Positions 16,140 through 25,275 of a DNA stretch of 42,588 nt are shown here, piece by piece; positions within the stretch are counted from its first letter, which is position 1, and each line of letters starts with the position of its first letter. The position numbers and the translations under genes are program-made. The notes under the pieces were generated by a model that searched no databases, had not been told where the DNA came from, and was given only the letters and a program-made list of their open reading frames with translations. This DNA is from an uncultured Pseudomonadota bacterium (GTDB lineage Bacteria > Pseudomonadota > Alphaproteobacteria > RF32 > CAG-239), in the NCBI GenBank assembly GCA_949295995.1, contig CASFNK010000010.1, forward strand, positions 1 to 42,588, in the 5' to 3' direction.

Positions 16140-17521
16140 GCCTTTTGCCCTCCGACTGTCATTTCACTAACTTTCAAGGTAGGAACACCTTTACCAACCG
16201 GCACCCAACCGGATACGGAACCGCATCTTCCCGGTCCGCTATATCCCAAATCATTACCGACCATCACAATATTTTGCAACAATTCGGCACCGGTTCCGAT
16301 AAGTTTAGCCCCTTTCAAAGGAATGGTGAGCTTGCCGTTTTCAATCAAATAAGCTCTTTTCATCGAAAAATTAAATTCTCCGCTTTGAGGCTGAACCGAA
16401 CCACCACCAATTTGCGCCACATAAATACCATAATCGGTAGAAGCCAAGATTTCTTGAGGATTATCTGTTCCGCTATCAACAAAAGTATTATTCATCCGTG
16501 ATGTCGGTACAAAGGTATAATCTTGGCGTCGGGCACTTCCCGTTGGTTTCATCCCCATCTTGCGACCATTAAATTTATCAATCAAATAGCTTTGCAAAAT
16601 TCCGTTTTTAATCAAAACGTTACATTGTGTCTTTTCACCTTCGTCATCAATATTTGTCGAGCCCCAAGAATTAGGCAAAGTGCCGTCATCAATAAGCGTT
16701 ACTTTTTCATTGGCAATTTGTTCACCCAAACGATTGGCGAATACAGATGCATTTTTGGCAACACAAGTTGCCTCCAACGAGTGTCCGCACGCCTCATGAA
16801 TCAAAACTCCACCGACATGTGGGTCAAGCACCACCGGCATTTTGCCGATAGGACAATTTTGTGCCTCGAGCATTTCCACACAATTTTTTGCCAAGATTTC
16901 GGCTTTTTCTTCTGCTGTATTAATATCAAAAATCTCACAACCGCACATACCGCCGACATTCACACAATCCGAAAATTTTTCACTTCCTTTTTCGGCCACG
17001 GCAATCAAACCATAGAGGGCATAATTTCTGTCATCTTCCACCAAACGCCCTTCACTATTGGCAATCAAAATATGACGTTGCTTTTGCCTAAGACCAATAT
17101 CCGTACGAGAAATAAACGAACTCGTCTGATAAAGTTTGTCCGATGCCTGCCGCATAAAATCAATCAAATCACCATGTGTTTTGCTAAACAGAGCTTCTTT
17201 CACAAAATGTTTATTTTCCACATCTTGACGTACCAAATTCACCGAAGAGATGAGCTTTTTATCATTAAGAGCTAAGGAGGCTCTCCTAGCTGCCGTCATT
17301 AAACCTTTTTCAGATAAATCATTGGTATAAGCATAAGCCGTAAAATCACCCTTAAACAAGCGTATTCCGGCACCACTTTCCAAAGCGGATGTAATAGAGT
17401 GAACTTTTCCCGCCCCCATCGAAAAATTTAAGTCTCGACCTTGTTCTACAAACAATTCGGCAAAATCGGCACCGGTTTCACTGGCTTTAAGCAACACTCT
17501 TTCAATAACGGATTGTTCCAT
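16136..17521 (-). CDS. tldD: Metalloprotease TldD
   Basis: This 461-aa protein is the catalytic subunit of the TldD/TldE protease. The zinc-binding motif HEACGH is at 242-247 (within GGVLIHEACGHSLEA), with family segments VTLIDDGTLPNSWGSTNIDD and TSRMNNTFVDSG and the closing GYSGPGRCGSVSGWVPVG. Length fits the family. It precedes pmbA with a 4-bp overlap and follows rlmE by 28 bp. No RiPP precursor or cyclase is visible nearby, so general peptide turnover is the simpler role here. Confidence 0.96.
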   Translation of the reverse strand: MEQSVIERVLLKASETGADFAELFVEQGRDLNFSMGAGKVHSITSALESGAGIRLFKGDFTAYAYTNDLSEKGLMTAARRASLALNDKKLISSVNLVRQDVENKHFVKEALFSKTHGDLIDFMRQASDKLYQTSSFISRTDIGLRQKQRHILIANSEGRLVEDDRNYALYGLIAVAEKGSEKFSDCVNVGGMCGCEIFDINTAEEKAEILAKNCVEMLEAQNCPIGKMPVVLDPHVGGVLIHEACGHSLEATCVAKNASVFANRLGEQIANEKVTLIDDGTLPNSWGSTNIDDEGEKTQCNVLIKNGILQSYLIDKFNGRKMGMKPTGSARRQDYTFVPTSRMNNTFVDSGTDNPQEILASTDYGIYVAQIGGGSVQPQSGEFNFSMKRAYLIENGKLTIPLKGAKLIGTGAELLQNIVMVGNDLGYSGPGRCGSVSGWVPVGKGVPTLKVSEMTVGGQKA

Positions 17522-17549
17522 TTTTCCTCACAAACAAAATCGCAAAGAA

Positions 17550-18251
17550 CTATGCTTGTTCTTTTCCCTTAAAACCTTCGGCAACCAAATATTCCTCAGG
17601 CGAACCCAAACGACTTGCATCAGGTTTACAATGGCTGACTTTTTTAAAATTCTTTTTAATATCAGCCAAAAGACCGGCCTCAGCACCACCCTTAAACACT
17701 TTGGCTATAAAAATTCCGCCCTCTGCCAACACATCTTTGGCAAAATCGTATGCTATTTCAACTAAAGCAATGGTGCGTAAATGGTCGGTTTGTTGGTGTC
17801 CGGTGGTATTTGCGGCCATATCGCTCATCACAATATCAGCCTCACCATCAAGCAGAGCTTTCAATTTATCTGCGGCGTCTTCTTGGGTAAAATCTTGCTG
17901 AATAAGGGTAGCTCCCTCAATCGGTTGTGTTTCCAAAATATCAATTCCGACCACTTTGCCCAAGCCCTTATTGCGCATCACGGCCACTTGCGTCCAGCCT
18001 CCAGGAGCACAACCCAAGTCAACAATACGCTTTCCTTTGCCTAAAAATTTATATTTTTCATCTAATTGAATGAGTTTAAAAGCCGCTCTCGAGCGATAAC
18101 CCAATCTTTTAGATTCGGCAACATAAGGGTCGTTTAATTGTCTTGCCAACCATTTGTTGGAAGATTTATCTCGATATTTTGAGGTTTTAACTTTAACGCT
18201 GAGTTGATGTCTGCCACGCACTTCTTTGGCGGATTTTGTTAGTTTACCCAT
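17550..18251 (-). CDS. rlmE: 23S rRNA 2'-O-ribose methyltransferase RlmE (FtsJ/RrmJ)
   Basis: This 233-aa protein methylates 23S rRNA in the A loop during 50S maturation. The SAM site IVDLGCAPGGWTQVA and the K-D-K-E tetrad context are visible: Lys in RSRAAFKL, Asp in VMSDMAAN, Lys in FIAKVFKGG and Glu in YLVAEGFKG. A basic N-terminal extension of about 40 residues, common in alphaproteobacteria, precedes the domain. It overlaps the Ppx/GppA gene upstream by 8 bp, an arrangement also found in other alphaproteobacteria. Confidence 0.96.
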   Translation of the reverse strand: MGKLTKSAKEVRGRHQLSVKVKTSKYRDKSSNKWLARQLNDPYVAESKRLGYRSRAAFKLIQLDEKYKFLGKGKRIVDLGCAPGGWTQVAVMRNKGLGKVVGIDILETQPIEGATLIQQDFTQEDAADKLKALLDGEADIVMSDMAANTTGHQQTDHLRTIALVEIAYDFAKDVLAEGGIFIAKVFKGGAEAGLLADIKKNFKKVSHCKPDASRLGSPEEYLVAEGFKGKEQA

Positions 18252-19191
18252 TTTCGTTTTCCTCCGTCAACTCGGCAATAATTCCGTCTTTGGCACTTTT
18301 GAGTGAGGCAATGAGTTCATCTACTGCAAGAGCATCATAAATCGTTTTGAAAATAACCGCCGCCGCCACGAAGACGGAAGCTCTTTTTTGCCCGATATAA
18401 GGCGATTGCGCTCTTTCTTCACGATTCATTTTATAAATTTGGGCAATGACTTTATCCATATCCTCACGCTTTAAGACTTGTCCGTCTTCGTTTTCGCGCA
18501 CATATTCACCACGATTATGAATCCAGGCCGATAAACGTAAAGGAGAGCTGGACGTTGCCACAAAACAACATTTGTCTTTATAGGTAAGATAATCAGAGTT
18601 CTTAATAAAATCATCACAATAGGCTTGAATACTCTTGCGCAACTCCAAAGCCTTTTCAGCAACATATTCTTCTTCCAAACCAAAGGCTTCGGAGGCGTTT
18701 CTGGCTCCCCAAGGAATAGAAATCGTATAAACAATTTTTTGTTCCTTATCATTGGTTGCAAGCGTAATTTCGGTCGAACCGCCGCCCAAATCATACACCA
18801 CCACATAAGGAGCTTTTCCCAAAGAATTCATAATTGCGCCTTTAAGGTTAAGTCTGGCTTCTTCCACGCCGTCAATCACTTCAAGCCGAATACCGCATTT
18901 TTCCTCAACATTCTTCACAAATTCCGCACCGTTTGAGGCCATTCTGCAAGCAGCCGTCGCAATCGCCCGAACCTTAACACAATTATATTCTTTAATTTTT
19001 TGCGCAAACTCTTGCAGTGTTTCATATCCCCTCTGCATTGCCTGTTCGGTAAAGCACATATTTGCATACATTTTTTCTCCCAAGCGAACGGTTTGCGTAT
19101 CGGAATATACTTTGTTTTGTTTTTCATCAGCAATCAACAAACGGCAAGAATTTGTCCCCAAATCGATTGCCGCAAAAGTTTTATCTGTCAT
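18244..19191 (-). CDS. Ppx/GppA-family phosphatase, second copy
   Basis: This protein of about 315 aa belongs to the exopolyphosphatase/pppGpp phosphatase family (actin-like ATPase fold). The phosphate-1 loop AAIDLGTNSCRLLIA is at the N terminus and phosphate-2 VVYDLGGGSTEITLA near 135. I start it at ATG 19191, with GGAGAAG 8 nt upstream, not at the TTG six bases earlier. It overlaps the first paralogue by 11 bp and rlmE by 8 bp, so it is embedded in one operon. It is shorter than the first copy and ends soon after the catalytic core. Whether it acts on polyphosphate or pppGpp cannot be told. Confidence 0.92.
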   Translation of the reverse strand: MTDKTFAAIDLGTNSCRLLIADEKQNKVYSDTQTVRLGEKMYANMCFTEQAMQRGYETLQEFAQKIKEYNCVKVRAIATAACRMASNGAEFVKNVEEKCGIRLEVIDGVEEARLNLKGAIMNSLGKAPYVVVYDLGGGSTEITLATNDKEQKIVYTISIPWGARNASEAFGLEEEYVAEKALELRKSIQAYCDDFIKNSDYLTYKDKCCFVATSSSPLRLSAWIHNRGEYVRENEDGQVLKREDMDKVIAQIYKMNREERAQSPYIGQKRASVFVAAAVIFKTIYDALAVDELIASLKSAKDGIIAELTEENENG

Positions 19192-20341
19192 TAGCAACTT
19201 CTCCGTCTTGATTCATCAAAGATTTTGCTTCATTTTTCTTTTTATTGTTCCAGTTTTTACCACGATTATAGGGATGCCTGCTATGTTTCTTTTTATAATA
19301 TGGATTAACCGGATGATATTCTTGAGCATGCATTAAATCGAGCAAAATACCTTCGCGAATACCTCTATCCGCCACGGTAATTTCTTCAATCGGCCAAAAA
19401 GAGCAAAGAGCTTCGATGATGGCACATCCCGCCATGGTCAAATCAGCTTTTTGCGCCCCGATACAAGGATGTTTTTTTCGTCCCTCATCACCTAATCGTT
19501 TGATTTTGCTAATTGTCCGGTCAATATCCTGGCGCGAAATAGAAATTCCATCAACGGCCGAACGGTTATAGCGGGAAAGGTTCAGATGAACCGCACCTAA
19601 AACCGTAACCGTACCGGAAGTTCCGATAACTTGAATTTCCTGATTACGGATTGCCTCCGTTATATGGTATTTATCTTCAAATTCCTGCAAAATTTTATGT
19701 GTCCGCTCAATAATTGTATCGTATGCGAGTTGGGTCATATCCTGTTCGGGAAAAGCCTCAGAAATTGTAACCACGCCATAAGGCAAAGAAACGAAGCCCT
19801 CAATAAAAGTTTTACCGGTATTGGTAATTCTCGCCAAAGAGATTTCGCTTGACCCTCCGCCGATATCAAACACCAACGTTCGTTTAATACTTCTGTTAAG
19901 GAGAGGAATACAGCCCACAACCGCCAAACGAGATTCTTCCTTTGAGGAGATAATTTCCAAATTCAAACCTGTTTCACGTTTTACCAACTCTAAGAATTCT
20001 GAGCAATTTTTAGCCCGCCTGCAAGCAGCCGTAGCCACAAACCGCGAACGATAGATTGGGGCATACTCATTAATCACGCCGGCACAAACTTTCAATGCCG
20101 CAACAGTACGTTTGATAGCCACGCGTGAGAGTTCGTTATCTTGAATAATTCCCTCACCTAAGCGTGTAATTTTGGAAAAAGTTTCCACCACACGAAAAGC
20201 AGCCGGTGTAGGCGTTGCAATCACCAATCGGCAAGAATTTGTCCCCAAATCGATAGCGGCAAAGATTTTTTGCCCTTGAGGATTCGTATTAGCTGGACCT
20301 TTCGTTTTGTTTTTATAGTTCTTGCGGTACCATTTTTGCAT
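19181..20341 (-). CDS. Ppx/GppA-family phosphatase, first copy
   Basis: This 386-aa member of the exopolyphosphatase/guanosine pentaphosphate phosphatase family has IFAAIDLGTNSCRLVIA (26-42) and TLVFDIGGGSSEISLARI near 155. A short basic N-terminal tail (KWYRKNYKNKTKGP) and a basic Asn/Lys-rich C-terminal tail of about 50 residues (HSRHPYNRGKNWNNKKK) flank the core and could bind polyanions; that is inference. It is the first gene of the run ppx-ppx-rlmE-tldD-pmbA-rsmB. The two copies share the same motif spacing and probably arose by duplication. Confidence 0.93.
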   Translation of the reverse strand: MQKWYRKNYKNKTKGPANTNPQGQKIFAAIDLGTNSCRLVIATPTPAAFRVVETFSKITRLGEGIIQDNELSRVAIKRTVAALKVCAGVINEYAPIYRSRFVATAACRRAKNCSEFLELVKRETGLNLEIISSKEESRLAVVGCIPLLNRSIKRTLVFDIGGGSSEISLARITNTGKTFIEGFVSLPYGVVTISEAFPEQDMTQLAYDTIIERTHKILQEFEDKYHITEAIRNQEIQVIGTSGTVTVLGAVHLNLSRYNRSAVDGISISRQDIDRTISKIKRLGDEGRKKHPCIGAQKADLTMAGCAIIEALCSFWPIEEITVADRGIREGILLDLMHAQEYHPVNPYYKKKHSRHPYNRGKNWNNKKKNEAKSLMNQDGEVANDR

Positions 20342-20440
20342 TTATTTTACTGTTTCTACTAAAATTTTCTAAATTTACTTAGTTATAACCCCATTTTCCC
20401 CTTGCGACAAGATTTTTTTTAAGTTGCCCTAGATTTTCCC

Positions 20441-20482
20441 AAAAGAAAAAGCCTGTTTTAGGGGAATCAGGCTTTTTCTTTT
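20441..20482. terminator. Terminator after ccrM
   Basis: AAAAGAAAAAGCCTG pairs with CAGGCTTTTTCTTTT around a 10-nt loop. On the minus strand it follows the ccrM stop by about 15 bp and ends in a T-rich run. Confidence 0.85.
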
Positions 20483-20496
20483 GCTTTAGAGAACTT

Positions 20497-21594
<1,098 letters not shown>

Positions 21595-21654
21595 TTAGCT
21601 TCAACCACTTTTCTAAGGTTTGTTTCTCAATGAGCACAGTATGGACGAGAGATG

Positions 21655-21710
21655 GTTATAAATTTATTAACAAGAATGAAAAAACTTTTTCATCAGACTC
21701 CAAAAGAATC
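21655..21710 (-). promoter_or_regulatory. Probable methylation-controlled ccrM promoter region
   Basis: Within the 151-bp rnhB-ccrM gap, two GANTC sites (GACTC 21696-21700 and GAATC 21706-21710) lie 10 bp apart. Nearer ccrM, 21655-21671 reads on the minus strand TTAA-TAAATTT-ATAAC, one mismatch from the CtrA box TTAA-N7-TTAAC. In Caulobacter, ccrM is CtrA-activated and its promoter carries two GANTC sites. The order of elements differs here, so function is inference. Confidence 0.5.
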
Positions 21711-21745
21711 CAGACCTTTGAAAAGCTGATATTTTTTTGCAAAAA

Positions 21746-22372
21746 TTATTTTTGGGCAAGGATTTCTTGAATCGGCTTATAAGACAAGCGGTGTTCCGGT
21801 GTAATGCCATACTTTTTCAAGCCTTCAATATGAGCTTTGGTGCCATATCCGGCATTTTTTTCAAATGCATAATAAGGATATTTAACCGCCAAATTTTTCA
21901 TTAATTTATCCCGATATACTTTAGCCACGATTGAAGCCGCCGCAATTGAATAAGACTTTGCATCACCCTTAACCACGGTTTGAGCAGCGCAGTTAAAATT
22001 CCTTGGTTTTTGATTACCGTCAACCAAAGCCAAATCAGGAACAAGGTTAAGATTAGAGCGAGCACGTTCCATTGCCAAAAAAGTCGCATTAAGAATATTT
22101 TTTTCATCAATTTCTTGCCGACTAGCCTGCCCGATACCAATACTTACTTTTCCTAATTTTTCTTCTTCAAACAAAAGGTTATAAAGTTTTTCTCGTCTTT
22201 GAGCTGAAAGTTTTTTCGAGTCATTGAGATACTTTAAGAGCTCAGGGTGCAGATTCTTATCTTTAACAACCACCGCACCGGCAACCACCGGTCCTGCCCA
22301 AGGTCCACGCCCGGCTTCATCAATTCCGCACACCACCCCGTTACATTTATTTTCCAGCTCAAAATCGGGCAT
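21746..22372 (-). CDS. rnhB: Ribonuclease HII
   Basis: This 208-aa enzyme removes RNA from RNA-DNA hybrids and misincorporated ribonucleotides. The signature CGIDEAGRGPWAGPVVAGA holds catalytic Asp18 and Glu19; further acidic sites lie in LALVDGNQ and VYRDKL. GYGTKAHIEGLKKYGITPEH is the usual C-terminal landmark. Length is normal. It begins immediately after the DUF1796 stop with no gap and lies 151 bp before ccrM, the neighbour it often has in alphaproteobacteria. Confidence 0.97.
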   Translation of the reverse strand: MPDFELENKCNGVVCGIDEAGRGPWAGPVVAGAVVVKDKNLHPELLKYLNDSKKLSAQRREKLYNLLFEEEKLGKVSIGIGQASRQEIDEKNILNATFLAMERARSNLNLVPDLALVDGNQKPRNFNCAAQTVVKGDAKSYSIAAASIVAKVYRDKLMKNLAVKYPYYAFEKNAGYGTKAHIEGLKKYGITPEHRLSYKPIQEILAQK

Positions 22373-23170
22373 TTAATCCTCCAAAAGTTTTAACAATTCT
22401 TCACGACAACAAGCAACAAATTCTTCTTCAAAAGCATATCCGTCTTTTGTAAATTTTATTTTTTTATCCATATAGGAGTAGCCTTTATAAGGAAAATTTC
22501 TTACATAAGCTTTTACATTTTCATTGCATTTTCCAAGAGTTCCGTTAAAGACCGCAACAACAAGTTTAAACTTTTTATGTTTGCAGCGTTGGGCTAAAAA
22601 CTCATAAAGTTCATTCACTTTTTGAGGATGAGCATCGCCCAAAACATGACAAACAAAAAGACATGGTTTGTCATCATTCATCACATCAAACAAATTTTTA
22701 ATACGGCGTTGAAAACGCTCAATAAACACTTGCTTATCATTTTCATGGTCATGCACAAATTGAATATGCAATTTCGGATTAATCCAATAATGATTATCTT
22801 CAGCATATTCAATATCATCAAAATAGCCCTTAAACGCTGTTTTCAGCATTGCCACTACCGTATCCAAAGGATGAACGGATAAGTCAAACGGCATTGTGGG
22901 TTCTCCGTCATTTTTTCTGGGTTTAAGTGCCCAGAGATTAAGTGTCATTCTGGCAAAACAATTTGTACCCAAAGAGACGATGTGAAATTTATCTCTCGGC
23001 AAAGAAGCATTATAAGCACAAGCTTTCTTAAAACCGCGAATACATTTTGATTTTTCGGGCAAAAACAAAATCTCTAAAAATTCTTCCAGTTTTTCACGGG
23101 TCTCTTTACGCCTTTTATGCCCCAACACCGGAATAGTCAGCACACGCGCCACAAATTTCAAGACTTTCAT
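22373..23170 (-). CDS. DUF1796 protein (putative papain-like cysteine peptidase)
   Basis: This protein of about 265 aa matches the DUF1796 pattern IVSLGTNCFARMTLNLW, then PTMPFDLSVHPLD, HIQFVHDHEND and a Rossmann-like CLFVCHVLGDAHP. The family has been proposed to contain papain-like cysteine peptidases; the candidate Cys is in GTNC. I start it at ATG 23170, where GAGGTG sits 4 nt upstream; the GTG six bases earlier overlaps that site. A basic N-terminal stretch (GHKRRKETREK) precedes the domain. It is directly followed by rnhB. Enzymatic activity is unproven. Confidence 0.82.
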   Translation of the reverse strand: MKVLKFVARVLTIPVLGHKRRKETREKLEEFLEILFLPEKSKCIRGFKKACAYNASLPRDKFHIVSLGTNCFARMTLNLWALKPRKNDGEPTMPFDLSVHPLDTVVAMLKTAFKGYFDDIEYAEDNHYWINPKLHIQFVHDHENDKQVFIERFQRRIKNLFDVMNDDKPCLFVCHVLGDAHPQKVNELYEFLAQRCKHKKFKLVVAVFNGTLGKCNENVKAYVRNFPYKGYSYMDKKIKFTKDGYAFEEEFVACCREELLKLLED

Positions 23171-23244
23171 TTTCACCTCATCAAGATTAAACGATGTCTT
23201 GGAATATAATATATTTTAGCAAAAATAAAAGGCAAAACCGTAAC

Positions 23245-23778
23245 TTATGCTCTGGGTTTGCACCCACAATAGTCTTGCGAATAAAGATTAAGCTCTTTAA
23301 TTAAATTTTGCCTTCTTTCTTGCATACCGCCTTTTCGCCCCTCAATTTCAAGATAAGGCACACCGGTTTCTGCTGAGGCTTTTTGTGCGGCTTGATTAAC
23401 TTGAGCTAAATTTTTGTACCTTGAAACACCCAAAACCGAAGCCACGGCGCCATAGCCTTTTTCTTTGGCATATTCCATCACACGTTTAAGACGCATATAA
23501 AAGCAGATTGAGCAGCGCTTGCCGCGTTCTGGTTCATTTTCAAGACCTTGTGTTAAGGCACACCAACGCTCATTGTCATATTCAAGCTCAATAAACGGAA
23601 TTTGATAGATTTGGCAAACGCGTTTGTTTTCCTCACATCTTTTTTGATATTCTGCCAACGGACGAATATTGGGGTTATAAAAAACTACTTCAGCCAAAGC
23701 CTTTTCTTTGGCTAATTTTTCAATCACCGCACAAGAACACGGCGCACAACAAGAGAGCAATAAAAACTTATCAGACAT
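23245..23778 (-). CDS. queH: Epoxyqueuosine reductase QueH
   Basis: This 177-aa iron-sulfur enzyme carries out the last step of queuosine biosynthesis for tRNA wobble positions, replacing QueG. Cysteine signatures are LLLSCCAPCSC (7-16), RGKRCSICFYMRL and the C-terminal DYCGCKPR, the expected metal-cluster ligands. VVFYNPNIRPLAEYQKR is the other family landmark. The start is ATG 23778 with GGAGAAA upstream; a longer TTG-initiated frame to 23817 has no ribosome-binding site. No other queuosine gene is in the window. It appears monocistronic. Confidence 0.93.
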   Translation of the reverse strand: MSDKFLLLSCCAPCSCAVIEKLAKEKALAEVVFYNPNIRPLAEYQKRCEENKRVCQIYQIPFIELEYDNERWCALTQGLENEPERGKRCSICFYMRLKRVMEYAKEKGYGAVASVLGVSRYKNLAQVNQAAQKASAETGVPYLEIEGRKGGMQERRQNLIKELNLYSQDYCGCKPRA

Positions 23779-23892
23779 CAAATTTCTCCGTTTTGAGCAC
23801 AATATACGCCCAAACAATTAATTCCGCAAGCCCTTAAAACGATTGATTTCAAAGCACAAATTAAATAATATTATCATGAAGGAGATATGCCT

Positions 23893-24390
23893 ATGATAAT
23901 CCGCCCAGCTCAAATCAAAGATGCTGCAAGCATCGCCCAAATTAACATCACGACTTGGAAGCAAGCCTATGCTTCGCTGTTGCCTCACTCATTCCTAAAA
24001 AATCGCAATCTCACAGATGAGAGAATTCAAAAACTTGAGCAACAAATTCAAAACCAACAACACATTATGCTGGTAGCAGAAAATCAAGACCAAGTTATTG
24101 GTTATCTGATTGGAGGACTTGCCCGCGATAAAGATTTTCCCTTTGCTTATGAATTATATGCTTTTTACGTCCTTCCCCAATATCAACACCAACACATCGG
24201 GCAAGCTCTGTTTGACGCGTTTAACCACCAAATTAAACATCAGCCTTTTTACGCCTATATGCTAAAAGGAAACACGCCGGCGCAAAACTTCTACCTTCGC
24301 AATAAAGGTGTTGAACTCTCCTCCTATGAGCGCCCTCTCCCCGACCCAAAACTCAACACCACTGAAGTCTTATTTGCTTTTAACCAATAA
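23893..24390 (+). CDS. GNAT-family N-acetyltransferase
   Basis: This protein of about 165 aa has the GNAT fold: an N-terminal IIRPAQIKDAASIAQINITT, the central strand YELYAFYVLPQYQHQHIGQA containing the acetyl-CoA loop QHQHIGQAL, and a C-terminal NFYLRNKGVELSSY. GGAG lies 8 nt before ATG 23893, which I prefer to the ATG at 23887 only 2 nt from that site. The substrate cannot be inferred. It precedes the cysteine protease candidate by about 60 bp on the same strand. Confidence 0.88.
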   Translation: MIIRPAQIKDAASIAQINITTWKQAYASLLPHSFLKNRNLTDERIQKLEQQIQNQQHIMLVAENQDQVIGYLIGGLARDKDFPFAYELYAFYVLPQYQHQHIGQALFDAFNHQIKHQPFYAYMLKGNTPAQNFYLRNKGVELSSYERPLPDPKLNTTEVLFAFNQ

Positions 24391-24452
24391 TCTCCCATAA
24401 ACAACTTGACAAATTTTCCAAAATATGACAAATTTTTCATCAGGAGAAAATC

Positions 24453-25265
24453 ATGTCAAGCAAATATACACAACAAGAGATTCTGGACATTACCAAAACT
24501 TTTATTCAGGGCAATTCCGACGCTGATTTTATACAAAAAAAGATGTATGAAGGATTTGAGTACCCTCGCCCATCGAGGTTATTTATTTTTAGTCAAAAAA
24601 AGAACTCTGACCATGGAGTTGTTGACACTGCAGCATTGGAAGAATTAGGACAGATTCTCCTAAAAAACAATCTCCACGCTTCAATCAATGCCTACAACCT
24701 CACACTTCCATCTGTTAATGAAATGGGAGGTTATCATGCTGTTGCTTTAATGACCGATACCAAAGCCAACACGATATGGTATCAAGATTCCTATGGAATT
24801 GAAATGCGCAAAGAATTAAAAGATTTTTTCAAACAACTTTTTCCCAAATACAAAATCACTTGTTTTAATCAAATTCAACAAGACAAACAAAGAAACGACC
24901 GATCTTGCTACCTGTTAGCCGAATATAACATTTTGGATATGTGGCATCGTAAAACCAATCACACACAATTTCTTAAAGAATATAACAGCACCGAAGCAAG
25001 AAAAGCAGTATGGAATATTGTTAAACTCATTGAAGACGATAACGCGTCCAACCATACTTATAAAGCGCCTAAAAAAGCTCAATCCAGCCAAGTCTTGTCC
25101 AAAAAATACCTTTTAGAATGCAAAAAGAACGGTTATCGCGATTTCAAATACAGCCTAACCCAAGAAAAAAATTACACCACCCTTATTAAGCAAGCAGCAC
25201 AAAAAACTTTTGCTCTACATAACATGTACCTGAAGTTGCTTGAGCAAAACTTCTTCTCCAAATAA
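24453..25265 (+). CDS. Putative CE-clan (YopJ/Ulp1-like) cysteine protease, effector candidate
   Basis: This 270-aa protein has the CE-clan layout of catalytic residues: His95 in GGYHAVALMT, Asp112 in TIWYQDSYG, a Gln-rich stretch FNQIQQDKQ (138-146) and Cys152 in NDRSCYLLAEYNI. The spacing (His +17 Asp, +40 Cys) resembles Ulp1/C48 and YopJ/C55 enzymes, which act on ubiquitin-like proteins or acetylate host kinases. Residues 170-270 are Lys-rich and helical. AGGAG precedes ATG 24453. There is no Sec signal. In bacteria such proteins are mostly delivered into eukaryotic cells, so an effector role is inferred. Overall similarity to any named member is not evident by eye. Confidence 0.6.
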   Translation: MSSKYTQQEILDITKTFIQGNSDADFIQKKMYEGFEYPRPSRLFIFSQKKNSDHGVVDTAALEELGQILLKNNLHASINAYNLTLPSVNEMGGYHAVALMTDTKANTIWYQDSYGIEMRKELKDFFKQLFPKYKITCFNQIQQDKQRNDRSCYLLAEYNILDMWHRKTNHTQFLKEYNSTEARKAVWNIVKLIEDDNASNHTYKAPKKAQSSQVLSKKYLLECKKNGYRDFKYSLTQEKNYTTLIKQAAQKTFALHNMYLKLLEQNFFSK

Positions 25266-25275
25266 ACAAGAAAAC

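Noticed and set aside
16136..17521. A RiPP biosynthesis locus around tldD/pmbA
   Set aside because: No precursor peptide, cyclase or exporter is adjacent; the neighbours are RNA methyltransferases and phosphatases.
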